Of a stretch of DNA of 64,000 nucleotides, positions 34,145 through 43,692 are shown piece after piece. The position numbers and the translations under genes are program-made. Position 1 is the stretch's first letter, and the number at the start of each line of letters is the position of its first letter. The DNA lies in contig JAKACV010000005.1 of assembly GCA_021821085.1 (NCBI GenBank), positions 32,909 through 96,908 on the forward strand, written 5' to 3'. The notes beneath the pieces were generated by a model. The model did no database searches and was not told the origin of the DNA. It was given only the letters and a program-made list of their open reading frames with translations. The stretch comes from Bacillota bacterium. GTDB lineage: Bacteria > Bacillota > Bacilli > Alicyclobacillales > SLC66.

Positions 34145-37100
34145 TTGCAGGAAATAGTCCAGTATTTTTCTACAATTGATGATGTTTTAACAGTGCGCAA
34201 TGGGCTCAAGAAAAAAGGGGCACAGCAAATTGTAGCAGGACTCTCTACGTCTTCTCGCCATTTATTGTACGCCGCACTAGGGTTAACTGAGGAACGAGTG
34301 GTCATTGTTACGCATTCGATGCAGACAGCGGAGGCGATCGTGACAGAAGTTGGCGAATGGCTCGGGGCGTCGTGGCCCATCTATTTGTTTCCAGAGCGCG
34401 AATTGTCACATAGCGATTTGTTAGCTTATAGTCCTGAATTGGCTGCGCAACGGGTAGAGACGTTGGCGGCCCTCCATTCAGGAGTTGCCAAAGTGGTCGT
34501 GACGACAATTCGCGGATTGAGTCAGTCTACGTTACCGCAGGGCGTTCTTAACGACTATTTAGTAACGATTCAACTTGGCATGGAGATTCCTATGCCGGAG
34601 GTCGTTCGAAGACTCGTGGCGCTCGGGTATGAGCGTGCTGATTTAGTCGAATCGCGCGGACAGTTTAGCGTGCGCGGTGGCCTTGTTGATGTGTATCCGC
34701 TCTTTGGATCTGCTACACGACTGGAATGGTTTGATAATGAAATAGATTCCATACGCTTATTCGATGTAGAAACACAGCGTTCGAGTGATCAAGTGAAGGA
34801 GATAATGATCTGGCCCGCTCGTGAGCTGATTGCCGATCAGACTCATCTGATGGCCGTTGCCGATCAGATCGAAGCGGAATTGAGTCAGCATTTGAATAAA
34901 CTACGTGCAACAGATGTTGCGGAAAATTTACGCAAACATGTGGGGCACGATATTATGCGCATGCGAGAAGGCATTCACTTTCCGGGACTCATTCGCTATG
35001 CCAATCGATTTTATCGTGAGCGTTACAACTTTCAAGATTATATCCCTAAAGATACTGTCATGATATATGATGAACCTTCCCGATTGCGCGAGACGATGGA
35101 GCGAATTGCACGCGAGGAATTGGAGTGGACTACTGCGGCTCTTGAGCATGGGGAGATTCTACCAGGATTGATCGATGAAATTCAGGTCGAATCCCTCTTT
35201 CATATGGGGTCACAAAAACAGGTTTTTGCAAGTTTATTTTCACGGCAAATTCCTGGCGTTTCTGGTGCATCGATTGTCAATTTCACGATGCGCTCGATGC
35301 AGCAGTTTCACGGTCAACTTCCGTTGCTAAAAACTGAATTAGCACGCTTTCAAAAAACACATCAACATGTGGTTTTTTTAGCTGCAAATGAGGAGCGTGC
35401 TGACCGATTACTGCGTGTACTTGAGGATTTTTCTATCGAAGTCGAGCGCAGAACGAGATTTGACCCTCAGTCTGAGCGACCTTCACTTATCATTGGGAAT
35501 TTATCAAGTGGGTTTGAATTGCCAGCGTCACATCTGGTTTTGATTACAGAGAATGAAATATTTGTAAACCGAAAACGCGCGCGTAAAGTTCGATCTGATG
35601 CTTCAGAAGCAGCGCGAATTAAAAGTTATCAAGACTTGAATGTTGGAGATTTTGTAGTACACGTGAGTCATGGTATAGGGAAATATATGGGCATCGAAAC
35701 GTTAGAGATCAGCGGGAATCATCGTGACTATCTCAATTTACGTTATGCTGGCAATGATAAATTATATGTCCCTGTCGATCAGATTCATTTGATTCAAAAA
35801 TATTTGGGCAGTGAAGAGAGAGAGCCTCGTGTTCACCATCTGGGTGGATCGGATTGGGCGCGCACCAAGAGTAAGGTTCAAAAATCGGTACGCGATATTG
35901 CAGAGGATTTAATTAAATTGTACGCTAAAAGAGAGTCAGATCCTGGCTATGCTTTTAAATCAGACACCGAATGGCAGCGAGATTTTGAATCGACATTTGC
36001 GTATGAAGAGACACCTGACCAATTACGCGCAATCCGAGATATCAAACGCGATATGGAAAAGGCGCGACCTATGGATCGGTTGCTCTGTGGAGATGTGGGG
36101 TATGGAAAGACGGAGGTTGCGATTCGTGCGGCGTCTAAGGCGGTATTTGACGGAAAACAGGTCGCTGTTCTTGTTCCGACGACGATTTTGGCACAACAAC
36201 ATTTTGAAACATTCCGTGAACGATTTTCTGGATTCCCAGTGAAAATTGAAGTGTTGAGTCGTTTTCGTACGAAGGGTGAAAGTACGAAGGTGATCGATGG
36301 GTTAGAAAAAGGGACTGTCGATATTGTGATTGGAACCCATCGCCTTTTGCAGAAAAATATTAAATTTAAGGATTTAGGGTTGTTGGTTGTCGATGAAGAA
36401 CAACGATTTGGTGTCACCCATAAGGAAAAGCTCAAACAATTGCGTGCTAATGTGGATTGTTTGACACTTACTGCGACGCCTATTCCGCGAACTCTTCACA
36501 TGTCGATGGTGGGCGTGCGTGATTTATCTGTAATCGAAACGCCACCGGAGAATCGTTTTCCTGTTCAGACCTATGTGGTAGAATATAACGATGCTTTGCT
36601 GCGTGAAGCCATTGAACGGGAACTCGGTCGTGGGGGTCAGGTGTATGTTCTTTACAATCAGGTGAACAGCATTCAATCAATTGCAGATCGAGTTGCACGA
36701 CTTGTGCCTGACGCACGGGTTGCTATTGGTCATGGGCAGATGGCTGAAAATGAATTGGAACGGGTTATGCTTGACTTTTTGCAGGGTGAAACGGACGTCC
36801 TCGTATCGACGACGATTATTGAGACCGGGCTTGATATTCCAAATGTGAATACACTGCTCGTGTTTCATGCAGATCGTATGGGGTTGTCTCAGTTGTATCA
36901 GTTGCGTGGACGAGTGGGGCGCTCGAATCGCGTGGCCTACGCATATTTTACCTATCAGCCAGACAAGGTGCTATCTGAGGTGGCTGAAAAGAGGTTGCAG
37001 GCGATTAAAGAATTCACTGAACTTGGGAGTGGATTCAAAATTGCTATGCGCGATCTTGCGATTCGTGGTGCAGGTAATTTGCTTGGGGCAGAACAACATG

Positions 37101-37678
37101 GGCACATCGGTTCAGTTGGCTTTGATATGTACACAGATATGTTAGCTGAAGCTGTGCGTGAATTGCGTGGGGATAAGGTCGAAGAGAAGGTCGATCCGAC
37201 AGTAGAAATTATAGTGGATGCCTTCTTGCCTGATACGTATATCCAGGAGTCTGCTCAAAAGGTCGAGCTGTATAAGAAATTTATTGCCTGTCGAACGTTA
37301 AATGAGGTGGGGGATCTTCGCGAGGAAATTGAAGATCGATATGGTACAATGCCAATTCAGGTCGAGAATTTAGTCTCTGTGGCTAAAATTCGCGCGTACG
37401 CCATTCAGTACAATCTGGCTTCCATTGTGAAAAAAGGATCGGACGTTCACCTGTCGCTACACGCCGATCTCAAAAATGGAATTACCGGATCTGCCGTTTA
37501 TGAATTGGTTCAACTGTATCCAAAGCGGATGGGCATGAAGTCAAGTAATGGATTGTATATCTTGGTCATTGAAGGTCATGGGATCAATGATCCAGATTTG
37601 CTTCAAATGGTTCTCAAGATTTTGGAGCACATCGGCAAGTTGGTGGATAAACAGGAGGAATTACAAAATGCTCAGTAG
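34145..37678 (+). CDS. mfd: transcription-repair coupling factor
   Basis: Mfd (1177 aa) pushes stalled RNA polymerase off damaged DNA and recruits UvrA. Order: UvrB-like N-terminal domains, an RNA polymerase interaction domain with VHVSHGIGKYMGIE (about 500-570), then a RecG-like helicase with Walker A LLCGDVGYGKTEVAIRA, DEEQRFG and QLRGRVGRS, and a C-terminal TRCF domain. TTG start at 34145 behind GGGGTGAT. Its stop overlaps the start of the next gene. Confidence 0.97.
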   Translation: MQEIVQYFSTIDDVLTVRNGLKKKGAQQIVAGLSTSSRHLLYAALGLTEERVVIVTHSMQTAEAIVTEVGEWLGASWPIYLFPERELSHSDLLAYSPELAAQRVETLAALHSGVAKVVVTTIRGLSQSTLPQGVLNDYLVTIQLGMEIPMPEVVRRLVALGYERADLVESRGQFSVRGGLVDVYPLFGSATRLEWFDNEIDSIRLFDVETQRSSDQVKEIMIWPARELIADQTHLMAVADQIEAELSQHLNKLRATDVAENLRKHVGHDIMRMREGIHFPGLIRYANRFYRERYNFQDYIPKDTVMIYDEPSRLRETMERIAREELEWTTAALEHGEILPGLIDEIQVESLFHMGSQKQVFASLFSRQIPGVSGASIVNFTMRSMQQFHGQLPLLKTELARFQKTHQHVVFLAANEERADRLLRVLEDFSIEVERRTRFDPQSERPSLIIGNLSSGFELPASHLVLITENEIFVNRKRARKVRSDASEAARIKSYQDLNVGDFVVHVSHGIGKYMGIETLEISGNHRDYLNLRYAGNDKLYVPVDQIHLIQKYLGSEEREPRVHHLGGSDWARTKSKVQKSVRDIAEDLIKLYAKRESDPGYAFKSDTEWQRDFESTFAYEETPDQLRAIRDIKRDMEKARPMDRLLCGDVGYGKTEVAIRAASKAVFDGKQVAVLVPTTILAQQHFETFRERFSGFPVKIEVLSRFRTKGESTKVIDGLEKGTVDIVIGTHRLLQKNIKFKDLGLLVVDEEQRFGVTHKEKLKQLRANVDCLTLTATPIPRTLHMSMVGVRDLSVIETPPENRFPVQTYVVEYNDALLREAIERELGRGGQVYVLYNQVNSIQSIADRVARLVPDARVAIGHGQMAENELERVMLDFLQGETDVLVSTTIIETGLDIPNVNTLLVFHADRMGLSQLYQLRGRVGRSNRVAYAYFTYQPDKVLSEVAEKRLQAIKEFTELGSGFKIAMRDLAIRGAGNLLGAEQHGHIGSVGFDMYTDMLAEAVRELRGDKVEEKVDPTVEIIVDAFLPDTYIQESAQKVELYKKFIACRTLNEVGDLREEIEDRYGTMPIQVENLVSVAKIRAYAIQYNLASIVKKGSDVHLSLHADLKNGITGSAVYELVQLYPKRMGMKSSNGLYILVIEGHGINDPDLLQMVLKILEHIGKLVDKQEELQNAQ

Positions 37679-38621
37679 GAAACAATTTGGCATGAAACGC
37701 ATTGTGCTTGCACTTACATCAGTTGCATTTGCCGTCACGCTTGCAGGGTGTGGCACACAAACTTCGACGAGTACAGCCACTCCGAAAAGTGGCTCTGCAA
37801 TTGTCGCCACGTATAACGGTGGGAAGGTTACGGCTGCCGAATTGAATAAGCAGGTTGCAATTGAAGAACTTACAAATCCTAAGTTGAGCATTACAAATAC
37901 TGTGAAGACGCAGATCGTACAGCAGTATGTATTATATTTCAAATTACTCGCGCAAAAGGAAGCACAAGCTAAAATTACGGTTCCACAAAGCCAGGTGTCT
38001 CAGCAGTTGTTGGCGGCAAAGCAGTATTGGACACAGTCTCAATATAGTGGCTCTTCAACTGCATTTGACGCGAAAATGCAGCAGCTAAACCTGACTGATG
38101 CAGATTTAGCCGGGTTTATAGAGGCTGGCTTGCTTTTGGACAAGTATGCAGGGACATTGGTTAAAACAGATCCTCTGTCGGCGCAACAGCAGTATTATAA
38201 GCAAAATATCGATCAATTCACCACAGTTAGTGTACGGCATATTTTGGTGAAAACACTGCCGCTGGCGCAACAAATTTACAAAGATCTCCGCAATGGCGGA
38301 AGTTGGGACAAACTGGCGAAACAATATTCGATTGATACAGGCTCAAAAAACAATGGTGGCTTGTACCAGAATCAAAGCCCAGCCAACTGGGTTCCGTCGT
38401 TTGCACAACACGCCATGACGCAACCGATTGGCGTCATTGGTGCGCCGTTTAAATCGCGGTATGGGTATCACGTGATGGAAGTACTTTCGCGTAAAATCAA
38501 TCCATTTAGCCAAGTACAAGCATCGATTCAGCAACAGTTGATCACGCAGCAGGAACAAAAGGTATTGCCCCCACTTTTAACAAATTTGCAGAAAAAGGCC
38601 AATATTAAAGTGACGCTGTAA
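37668..38621 (+). CDS. prsA: PrsA-type peptidyl-prolyl isomerase lipoprotein
   Basis: A 317-aa exported foldase. A signal peptide (MKRIVLALTSVAFAVTLAGC from residue 9) ends in a lipobox whose Cys would be lipidated. A SurA-like N domain follows, then a parvulin domain starting VRHILVKT and ending with KSRYGYHVMEV. PrsA helps secreted proteins fold outside the membrane. ATG 37668 lies inside the mfd end with CAGGAGG in front, so the two are coupled. B. subtilis does not have prsA here. Confidence 0.88.
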   Translation: MLSRKQFGMKRIVLALTSVAFAVTLAGCGTQTSTSTATPKSGSAIVATYNGGKVTAAELNKQVAIEELTNPKLSITNTVKTQIVQQYVLYFKLLAQKEAQAKITVPQSQVSQQLLAAKQYWTQSQYSGSSTAFDAKMQQLNLTDADLAGFIEAGLLLDKYAGTLVKTDPLSAQQQYYKQNIDQFTTVSVRHILVKTLPLAQQIYKDLRNGGSWDKLAKQYSIDTGSKNNGGLYQNQSPANWVPSFAQHAMTQPIGVIGAPFKSRYGYHVMEVLSRKINPFSQVQASIQQQLITQQEQKVLPPLLTNLQKKANIKVTL

Positions 38622-38647
38622 ATCAATGATGACCTTTTCGTGAACCA

Positions 38648-38683
38648 TGGGATTCTGCCATTCATCGTGCAGAATCCCATTTC
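38648..38683 (+). terminator. intrinsic terminator after prsA
   Basis: TGGGATTCTGC (38648-38658) pairs perfectly with GCAGAATCCCA (38669-38679), followed by TTTCC. Confidence 0.75.
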
Positions 38684-38692
38684 CATTAAATA

Positions 38693-38759
38693 ACGGTTAC
38701 TTATTTGGTAAATATCCACGGAAACGGACAAGATAAGGGCAGGCGTCAGAAGTAACCGT
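38693..38759. repeat. 10-bp inverted repeat upstream of spoVT
   Basis: ACGGTTACTT (38693-38702) and AAGTAACCGT (38750-38759) are perfect complements 47 bases apart, in the short leader region of spoVT. They could be two operator half-sites or a large stem. No standard sigma factor motif was recognised between them. Confidence 0.6.
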
Positions 38760-38785
38760 CTTAACAGAAAGTGAGGCGTGTCAAT

Positions 38786-39328
38786 TTGAAAGCTACTGGT
38801 ATCGTAAGGAGAATTGATGACTTGGGCAGGGTTGTCATTCCGAAGGAAATTAGAAGGACGTTGCGCATACGTGAAGGAGATCCTTTGGAGATTTTTGTAG
38901 ATCGTGACGGCGAAGTAATTCTAAAGAAATACTCCCCAATCGGTGAACTAGGGGAATTCGCGAAAGAATATGCTGAGTCTTTAAACGAAACACTTGGACA
39001 TATCACAATCATCTCAGATCGTGACACAATTATCGCAACTGCTGGACCCTCTAAGAAGGAATATTTAGAAAAACCGGTAGGCCCTGATTTGGAAAAAGTG
39101 ATGGAAGATCGTAAAACGAGTGTCTCGACAATTTCTGGTGACGTACAAATTGTGCGAGATAAATGGGAGCATGTAGGATCTCGTGTTATCGTCCCTATTA
39201 TTTTCAATGGAGATCCAATCGGAAGTGTGGCGTTAGTAGCCCGAGACGAAATGACTAAAATGGGTGAAATCGAGCAGAAGTTAGCTGAAACTGCAGCTGG
39301 GTTTCTTTCTAAGCAAATGGACCAATAA
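38786..39328 (+). CDS. spoVT: stage V sporulation protein T
   Basis: SpoVT (180 aa) regulates SigG-dependent forespore genes. An AbrB-type DNA-binding domain (KATGIVRRIDDLGRVVIPKEIRRTL) is followed by a GAF-like domain from about residue 55. Identity to B. subtilis SpoVT is very high in the first 60 residues. The start is TTG at 38786, matching the known N terminus, with TGAGG upstream; the frame opens at GTG 38771. Confidence 0.96.
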   Translation: MKATGIVRRIDDLGRVVIPKEIRRTLRIREGDPLEIFVDRDGEVILKKYSPIGELGEFAKEYAESLNETLGHITIISDRDTIIATAGPSKKEYLEKPVGPDLEKVMEDRKTSVSTISGDVQIVRDKWEHVGSRVIVPIIFNGDPIGSVALVARDEMTKMGEIEQKLAETAAGFLSKQMDQ

Positions 39329-39358
39329 GTATAACTACATGCATTAGGACTTATCAAT

Positions 39359-39390
39359 GAGGAGCATGTTTCTTGTGCTCCTCGTTTGTT
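39359..39390 (+). terminator. intrinsic terminator of spoVT
   Basis: GAGGAGCA (39359-39366) and TGCTCCTC (39376-39383) form a perfect stem followed by GTTTGTTT. Confidence 0.7.
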
Positions 39391-39416
39391 TCTGCAAAAC
39401 TCGTATAACCATCGCC

Positions 39417-39455
39417 CTGTCCAAGTATAATCGTGATATATCAGTACTTGGACAG
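39417..39455. repeat. 11-bp inverted repeat at the spoVB start region
   Basis: CTGTCCAAGTA (39417-39427) and TACTTGGACAG (39445-39455) are perfect complements around a 17-base centre. The left arm overlaps a possible -10 (TATAAT, 39426-39431) and the right arm reaches the ribosome site AGGAGCGG of spoVB. Confidence 0.65.
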
Positions 39456-39469
39456 GAGCGGATTTTGGC

Positions 39470-41110
39470 GTGTCTTCTACTTCGAGTAAGACTTTTTTGC
39501 GGGGAGCGTTAGTGCTCGCGATTGCAGCGATGATTTCGAAAATCTTTGGCTCCGTATACACTGTCGTATTGCAAAATGTCATAGGGGATCGCGGGATGGG
39601 ATTGTATCAAATGGCATATCCCATTTACGCCACACTGCTCGTGATTTCTACTGCTGGCTTTCCTGTTGCTGTATCAAAATATGTAAGTGAATATACAGCG
39701 CTTGGAGACATCGCCACGGCAAAGAAAATTTATCGGATTTCTTTTGCATTACTCGCCGTAGTCGGATTTGTATGCGCCATTGGTCTGTATGTGTCTGCCG
39801 GATTTTTTGCTCAGATATCGGGTGATCCCAAGGCCGTGTATGCGATTCAAGCGATCGCACCTGCTCTCTTTATCGTCCCTGCAATGAGTACGATGCGCGG
39901 ATACTTTCAAGGATGGCAATTGATGAATCCAACGGCGATCTCACAGGTGGTTGAGCAGTTCGTGCGCGTTGCGACGATTTTGGTTGGGGCGTATGCTGTG
40001 TTGCACTTTGGCTTTGGCGATTCGATGGCCGCTGCGGCGGCTGCATTTGGAGCGGTAAGTGGTGGGGTGGCGGGATTTCTCGTCATGGCCTATTATTTTT
40101 GGATTTACCGGAGAGATCAGAAATGGCGAACGGCAGAGTTTGAGACCGAAACTCTTCAGCACAAGCACACGTCTTTAAGTACCGTGCAAATTTTACGGCG
40201 CTTAGTGTACTATGCCATACCTGTAAGCTTAGGCGCACTTGTTATTCCGCTCACGAGCAATGTTGACGCGCTCACCGTGACAAATTTACTAAAGGAGCAA
40301 GGAATGGCGCAACTCGCGGCAACACAAGACTTTGGCTTGCTCGCTGGACGGGCATTTAAGTTGATGATGCTCCCGGCGGCGCTGGCAGGTTCAATCGGAA
40401 CTGCGCTCATGCCCTCCGTATCGCAGGCAAACGCATTACGACAGGCAGAGGCTACATCTACGCGGATTTTACTTGGTATGCGTGTAGCCATTTTATTTTC
40501 GCTCCCGGCGGCTGTTGGCCTATTTATTCTAGGGAAACCTATCGATATTGCTTTATTTCGCAATGCTGCAGGATTTCACAGTATTCAGATCCTCGGTGCC
40601 GCTACTTTCTTCAGCAGTGTTCAAATCGCGCTTGCAGCAAGTTTACAAGGGCTAGGAGCGGTCTATATTCCTCTTCAAAGTTTATTGGTTGGCACTGTAC
40701 TCAAAATTGCGTTAAACTTTGCGTTAGTTCCCGTGCTAGGCATTGATGGTGCGGCTATCGCTACGACAGTCAGCTACGCTGTTGCAGCCTTCATGAATTT
40801 CACGAGTCTTAGAAAGCGGATTGGACCTTCGATCGCCATGGGGAAAATGCTATGGAAGCCAGTGTTCGCCACTTTTGTCATGGGAGCTTTTACTTATGCT
40901 GCGTATCGTCAGTGGCAGCATCTTAGACTCATCACAGCTCCGCGTATGGATGCATTTGTCGTGACGGGGGTCGGTGTGTCTGTCGGGATCTTCGTTTATT
41001 TATTTATGCTTATACTTGCAGGGTCTGTGACTGCCACAGAAATTAGTGCCATGCCAAAAGTTGGTGTGCCATTAGTTCGCTTTTTTCGACGGGTTGGAAT
41101 ACTCAACTGA
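39470..41110 (+). CDS. spoVB: stage V sporulation protein B, lipid flippase family
   Basis: A 546-aa membrane protein with about 14 transmembrane segments, paralogous to the product at 8343: both share STAGFPxAxSK and SxMRGYxQG. Position after spoVT and before yabN is that of B. subtilis spoVB (yabM), needed for cortex peptidoglycan, probably by moving lipid-linked precursors in the mother cell. GTG start at 39470 with AGGAGCGG in front. Confidence 0.93.
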   Translation: MSSTSSKTFLRGALVLAIAAMISKIFGSVYTVVLQNVIGDRGMGLYQMAYPIYATLLVISTAGFPVAVSKYVSEYTALGDIATAKKIYRISFALLAVVGFVCAIGLYVSAGFFAQISGDPKAVYAIQAIAPALFIVPAMSTMRGYFQGWQLMNPTAISQVVEQFVRVATILVGAYAVLHFGFGDSMAAAAAAFGAVSGGVAGFLVMAYYFWIYRRDQKWRTAEFETETLQHKHTSLSTVQILRRLVYYAIPVSLGALVIPLTSNVDALTVTNLLKEQGMAQLAATQDFGLLAGRAFKLMMLPAALAGSIGTALMPSVSQANALRQAEATSTRILLGMRVAILFSLPAAVGLFILGKPIDIALFRNAAGFHSIQILGAATFFSSVQIALAASLQGLGAVYIPLQSLLVGTVLKIALNFALVPVLGIDGAAIATTVSYAVAAFMNFTSLRKRIGPSIAMGKMLWKPVFATFVMGAFTYAAYRQWQHLRLITAPRMDAFVVTGVGVSVGIFVYLFMLILAGSVTATEISAMPKVGVPLVRFFRRVGILN

Positions 41111-41155
41111 GTTTTTATAGAGAACGATTTGGTGATATGGGGGATTCGAGTGGGA

Positions 41156-42664
41156 ATGATTGAGATTGTAGGGCTTGGTCCTGGATCTGTAGCGGGACTT
41201 CCTTATGGTACGCTACAGCGGTTACAATCAGGTGTACCCGTATATTTGCGTACGGCACAACACCCTGTGGTGTCGTTTCTTGATAGACAAGGAATTTCCT
41301 ACGAGGCGTTAGACCGTTTTTATGAACAATCTGATACGTTTGCAAAAGTATACGAATCAATGACTGACTATCTTTTTAGCCTCGCTCATGCTAAGGGTCA
41401 CTTGCTTTATGCTGTACCTGGACATCCTGCTATTGCAGAACGCACAGTCAATCTCCTTGTGTCTCATGCAAAGGAATATGGACATCAAATTGTATTTGGA
41501 CCGGGACATAGTTTTCTTGACGATGTGCTATTGCGACTCGGAATTGATCCGATCGAGGGGCTTCTGTTTATCGACGCAAGCGATGTAGATGCGAAGCGAC
41601 TGAATCCGCGTATGCATACGATTATTGTTCAAATGTACAATCAGGAAAAAGCAGCTGACGTGAAAATTGCGTTAGCAGAAATGTATTCGGATGAGTATTC
41701 CGTAACTGTCGTGCGTGCAGTGGGGTTGGAGGATGAAGAGGTAGTGCAAATTCCTCTGTATGAACTCGATCGTATAGCTTTCGTCGATCATCTAACAACC
41801 GTATATGTGCCCCCTGTCACGGGGCAGGGTTCTATGCTTGGGGAGTGGTCTGCATTGCTCGAAATTGTGGCGAAATTGCGCTCTCCAGAAGGATGCCCAT
41901 GGGATATGGAACAAACGCACGCCTCCTTAATCCCATATGTTCTAGAAGAAGCTTATGAAGTCGTCGATACGATTCAACGTGATGATATGGATCATCTGAT
42001 GGAGGAACTCGGGGATCTACTCTTGCAGGTGACATTACATAGTCAGATTGGCAGTGAGGAAGGGTATTTTACTGCGCGTGATGTCGTACGAACACTGTCC
42101 GAAAAATTAATTCGCAGACATCCGCATGTGTTTGGAGAAGTGACAGCGCGTGATGTAGCTTCTGTATTGACTAATTGGGAACGCATTAAGCAGGAGGAGA
42201 AGACTGTTTCTACAGGTCGGGCGTCTGATCATGAGCGATCTGTTTTGGATCAGGTGAAGCATGCGCAACCGCCGCTCATGGAGAGTTTGCAGATCCAACA
42301 GAAAGCGGCCGATGTCGGATTTGATTGGGCGGATGTGCAAGGTGCGTTGGAAAAGGTGCGCGAAGAATTGGATGAAGTGATGCAGGCGAAATCTGCGGCG
42401 GATCAGAGGGATGAACTCGGTGATTTGCTGTTCTCTGTTGTGAATGTGGCAAGACACCTTAGAATCAATCCTGAAGAGGCTTTGCAATCAGCGAACAGGA
42501 AGTTTCGCGATCGTTTTTTGGGGGTTGAACAGCAGTTGCGGGAGAGAAAATTGTCGTTTTCCGATTCAACCCTTGATATTCTCGAGGAATTTTGGCAAAA
42601 TGCGAAAGAAAAGGTGGCGCTTCGGCAGGAGTTCCCTCATCACTTCACGAATAGTGACCATTGA
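41156..42664 (+). CDS. yabN: YabN: fused tetrapyrrole methylase-like and MazG domains
   Basis: About 502 aa. The N-terminal 220 residues are a SAM-dependent tetrapyrrole-methylase-type domain ([28 protein letters not shown]). The rest is MazG, a nucleoside triphosphate pyrophosphohydrolase, with [23 protein letters not shown] and [10 protein letters not shown]. MazG removes aberrant dNTPs; the methylase substrate is unknown. The frame opens at GTG 41129; ATG 41156 matches homologs, GTG 41147 is possible. Confidence 0.94.
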   Translation: MIEIVGLGPGSVAGLPYGTLQRLQSGVPVYLRTAQHPVVSFLDRQGISYEALDRFYEQSDTFAKVYESMTDYLFSLAHAKGHLLYAVPGHPAIAERTVNLLVSHAKEYGHQIVFGPGHSFLDDVLLRLGIDPIEGLLFIDASDVDAKRLNPRMHTIIVQMYNQEKAADVKIALAEMYSDEYSVTVVRAVGLEDEEVVQIPLYELDRIAFVDHLTTVYVPPVTGQGSMLGEWSALLEIVAKLRSPEGCPWDMEQTHASLIPYVLEEAYEVVDTIQRDDMDHLMEELGDLLLQVTLHSQIGSEEGYFTARDVVRTLSEKLIRRHPHVFGEVTARDVASVLTNWERIKQEEKTVSTGRASDHERSVLDQVKHAQPPLMESLQIQQKAADVGFDWADVQGALEKVREELDEVMQAKSAADQRDELGDLLFSVVNVARHLRINPEEALQSANRKFRDRFLGVEQQLRERKLSFSDSTLDILEEFWQNAKEKVALRQEFPHHFTNSDH

Positions 42665-42696
42665 AAATAACGCCTTTGAAAGGGGCATATAATTTC

Positions 42697-42969
42697 ATGA
42701 ACAAGGTTGACCTCATTAACAAGGTGGCGGACAAAACGCAATTGAAGAAAAAAGACGTCGAAGTTGCGATTAATGCGATGCTGGAGTCTATCTCCGAAGC
42801 ACTGGCAGAGGGGGATAAAGTGCAATTGATTGGCTTTGGCACTTTTGAAACTCGCAAACGCGCAGCTCGCAGTGGGCGTAATCCGCAAACAGGAGAGGTC
42901 ATTTCGATTCCGGAATCTCTCGTACCTGCGTTTAAACCTGGAAACAAACTTAAAGATGTGACTAAGTAA
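42697..42969 (+). CDS. hup: DNA-binding protein HU
   Basis: A 90-aa [16 protein letters not shown] at the N terminus, the core [22 protein letters not shown] and the C-terminal FKPGNKLKD. It compacts and bends DNA without sequence preference. A TTG at 42661 is in frame, but the HU N terminus is fixed at ATG 42697; AAAGGGG lies 12-13 bases before it, a long spacing. The stop is followed at once by rqcP. Confidence 0.96.
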   Translation: MNKVDLINKVADKTQLKKKDVEVAINAMLESISEALAEGDKVQLIGFGTFETRKRAARSGRNPQTGEVISIPESLVPAFKPGNKLKDVTK

Positions 42970-43275
42970 ATGCGCGTAGATAAGTTTCTTAAGGTATCCC
43001 GGTTAATTAAACGTCGGACCTTAGCTAAAGAAATATGTGATAGTGGGCGAGTGGAAGTGAACGAGAGGAAGGCCAAGGCCAGCACCGAGGTGAATGTGGG
43101 CGATTCGCTCACAATTCGCTTTGGGCAGCGCACATTGACCGTCAAAATCGATAAGATTGTCGAACAGATCCGCAAGGAAAATGTGCTCGAATTGTATAGT
43201 GTTTTGCAGGATGAAAAGCGTCAAGGTTCGAGAGACATGCAGTATGAAGATGACAAGGACGATCTAGATGACTAG
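42970..43275 (+). CDS. rqcP: RqcP, S4-domain ribosome quality control protein
   Basis: A 101-aa protein whose first 65 residues form an S4 RNA-binding domain (MRVDKFLKVSRLIKRRTLA, VNERKAKAS). RqcP (YabO) works with RqcH in adding alanine tails to stalled peptides on 50S subunits. The C-terminal tail is very acidic. The ATG touches the hup stop. A strong hairpin overlaps its last codons. Confidence 0.93.
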   Translation: MRVDKFLKVSRLIKRRTLAKEICDSGRVEVNERKAKASTEVNVGDSLTIRFGQRTLTVKIDKIVEQIRKENVLELYSVLQDEKRQGSRDMQYEDDKDDLDD

Positions 43276-43307
43276 ATCGTCCTTGTTCTATATCGTCCTT
43301 GTTCTAT
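43253..43307 (+). terminator. long hairpin with duplicated right arm after rqcP
   Basis: ACAAGGACGATCTAG (43253-43267) pairs perfectly over 15 bases with CTAGATCGTCCTTGT (43272-43286) around ATGA. The right arm lies in a 16-bp tandem duplication, ATCGTCCTTGTTCTAT at 43276-43291 and 43292-43307. It probably ends or stabilises the hup-rqcP transcript; the T-run is short. Confidence 0.6.
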
Positions 43308-43321
43308 TTTACGAAGAAAGC

Positions 43322-43351
43322 CCATATGGTGTTGTATCTAAGTCGTACAGG
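43322..43351 (+). promoter_or_regulatory. possible SigE promoter of yabP
   Basis: CCATATG (43322-43328) and CGTACAGG (43344-43351), 15 bases apart, resemble the SigE -35 (KMATATT) and -10 (CATACANT) with some mismatches. yabP is SigE-dependent in B. subtilis. Confidence 0.35.
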
Positions 43352-43383
43352 CTCTGATGTACCACGGGAGGTGGCAACACAAG

Positions 43384-43680
43384 GTGCAAGATGAACGGCA
43401 ACGAAGAGAACATGACAAGCATCAAGTCCTCGTGATTAACCGTCAGTATGCAGAAGTGACAGGGGTACTCAACATTGAATCATTTGATGTACGGGAATTT
43501 GTTTTACAAACGATGAGCGGCATGCTTGCGATTCGTGGCGACAATTTGCATATTAAGGCGCTGAGTCTCGAAAATGGACTTGTGTCGATCGAAGGGGCAA
43601 TCTTCGATTTTGTCTATTTTGATGAGGGTTCCAGTGCTGCGCAAAGAGCCAAAGGATTATTGGGGAAAATCTTTAAATAA
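43384..43680 (+). CDS. yabP: sporulation protein YabP
   Basis: A 98-aa protein of the YabP family: VTGVLNIESFDVREFVLQT, then MLAIRGDNLHIKALSLENGLVSIEG and a C-terminal AKGLLGKIF. The mother-cell family member is needed for spore formation in B. subtilis, with unclear mechanism. The frame opens at ATG 43357, but GGGAGGTGG at 43366 places the start at GTG 43384. It precedes yabQ as usual. Confidence 0.88.
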   Translation: MQDERQRREHDKHQVLVINRQYAEVTGVLNIESFDVREFVLQTMSGMLAIRGDNLHIKALSLENGLVSIEGAIFDFVYFDEGSSAAQRAKGLLGKIFK

Positions 43681-43692
43681 CCGGGGATGAGT

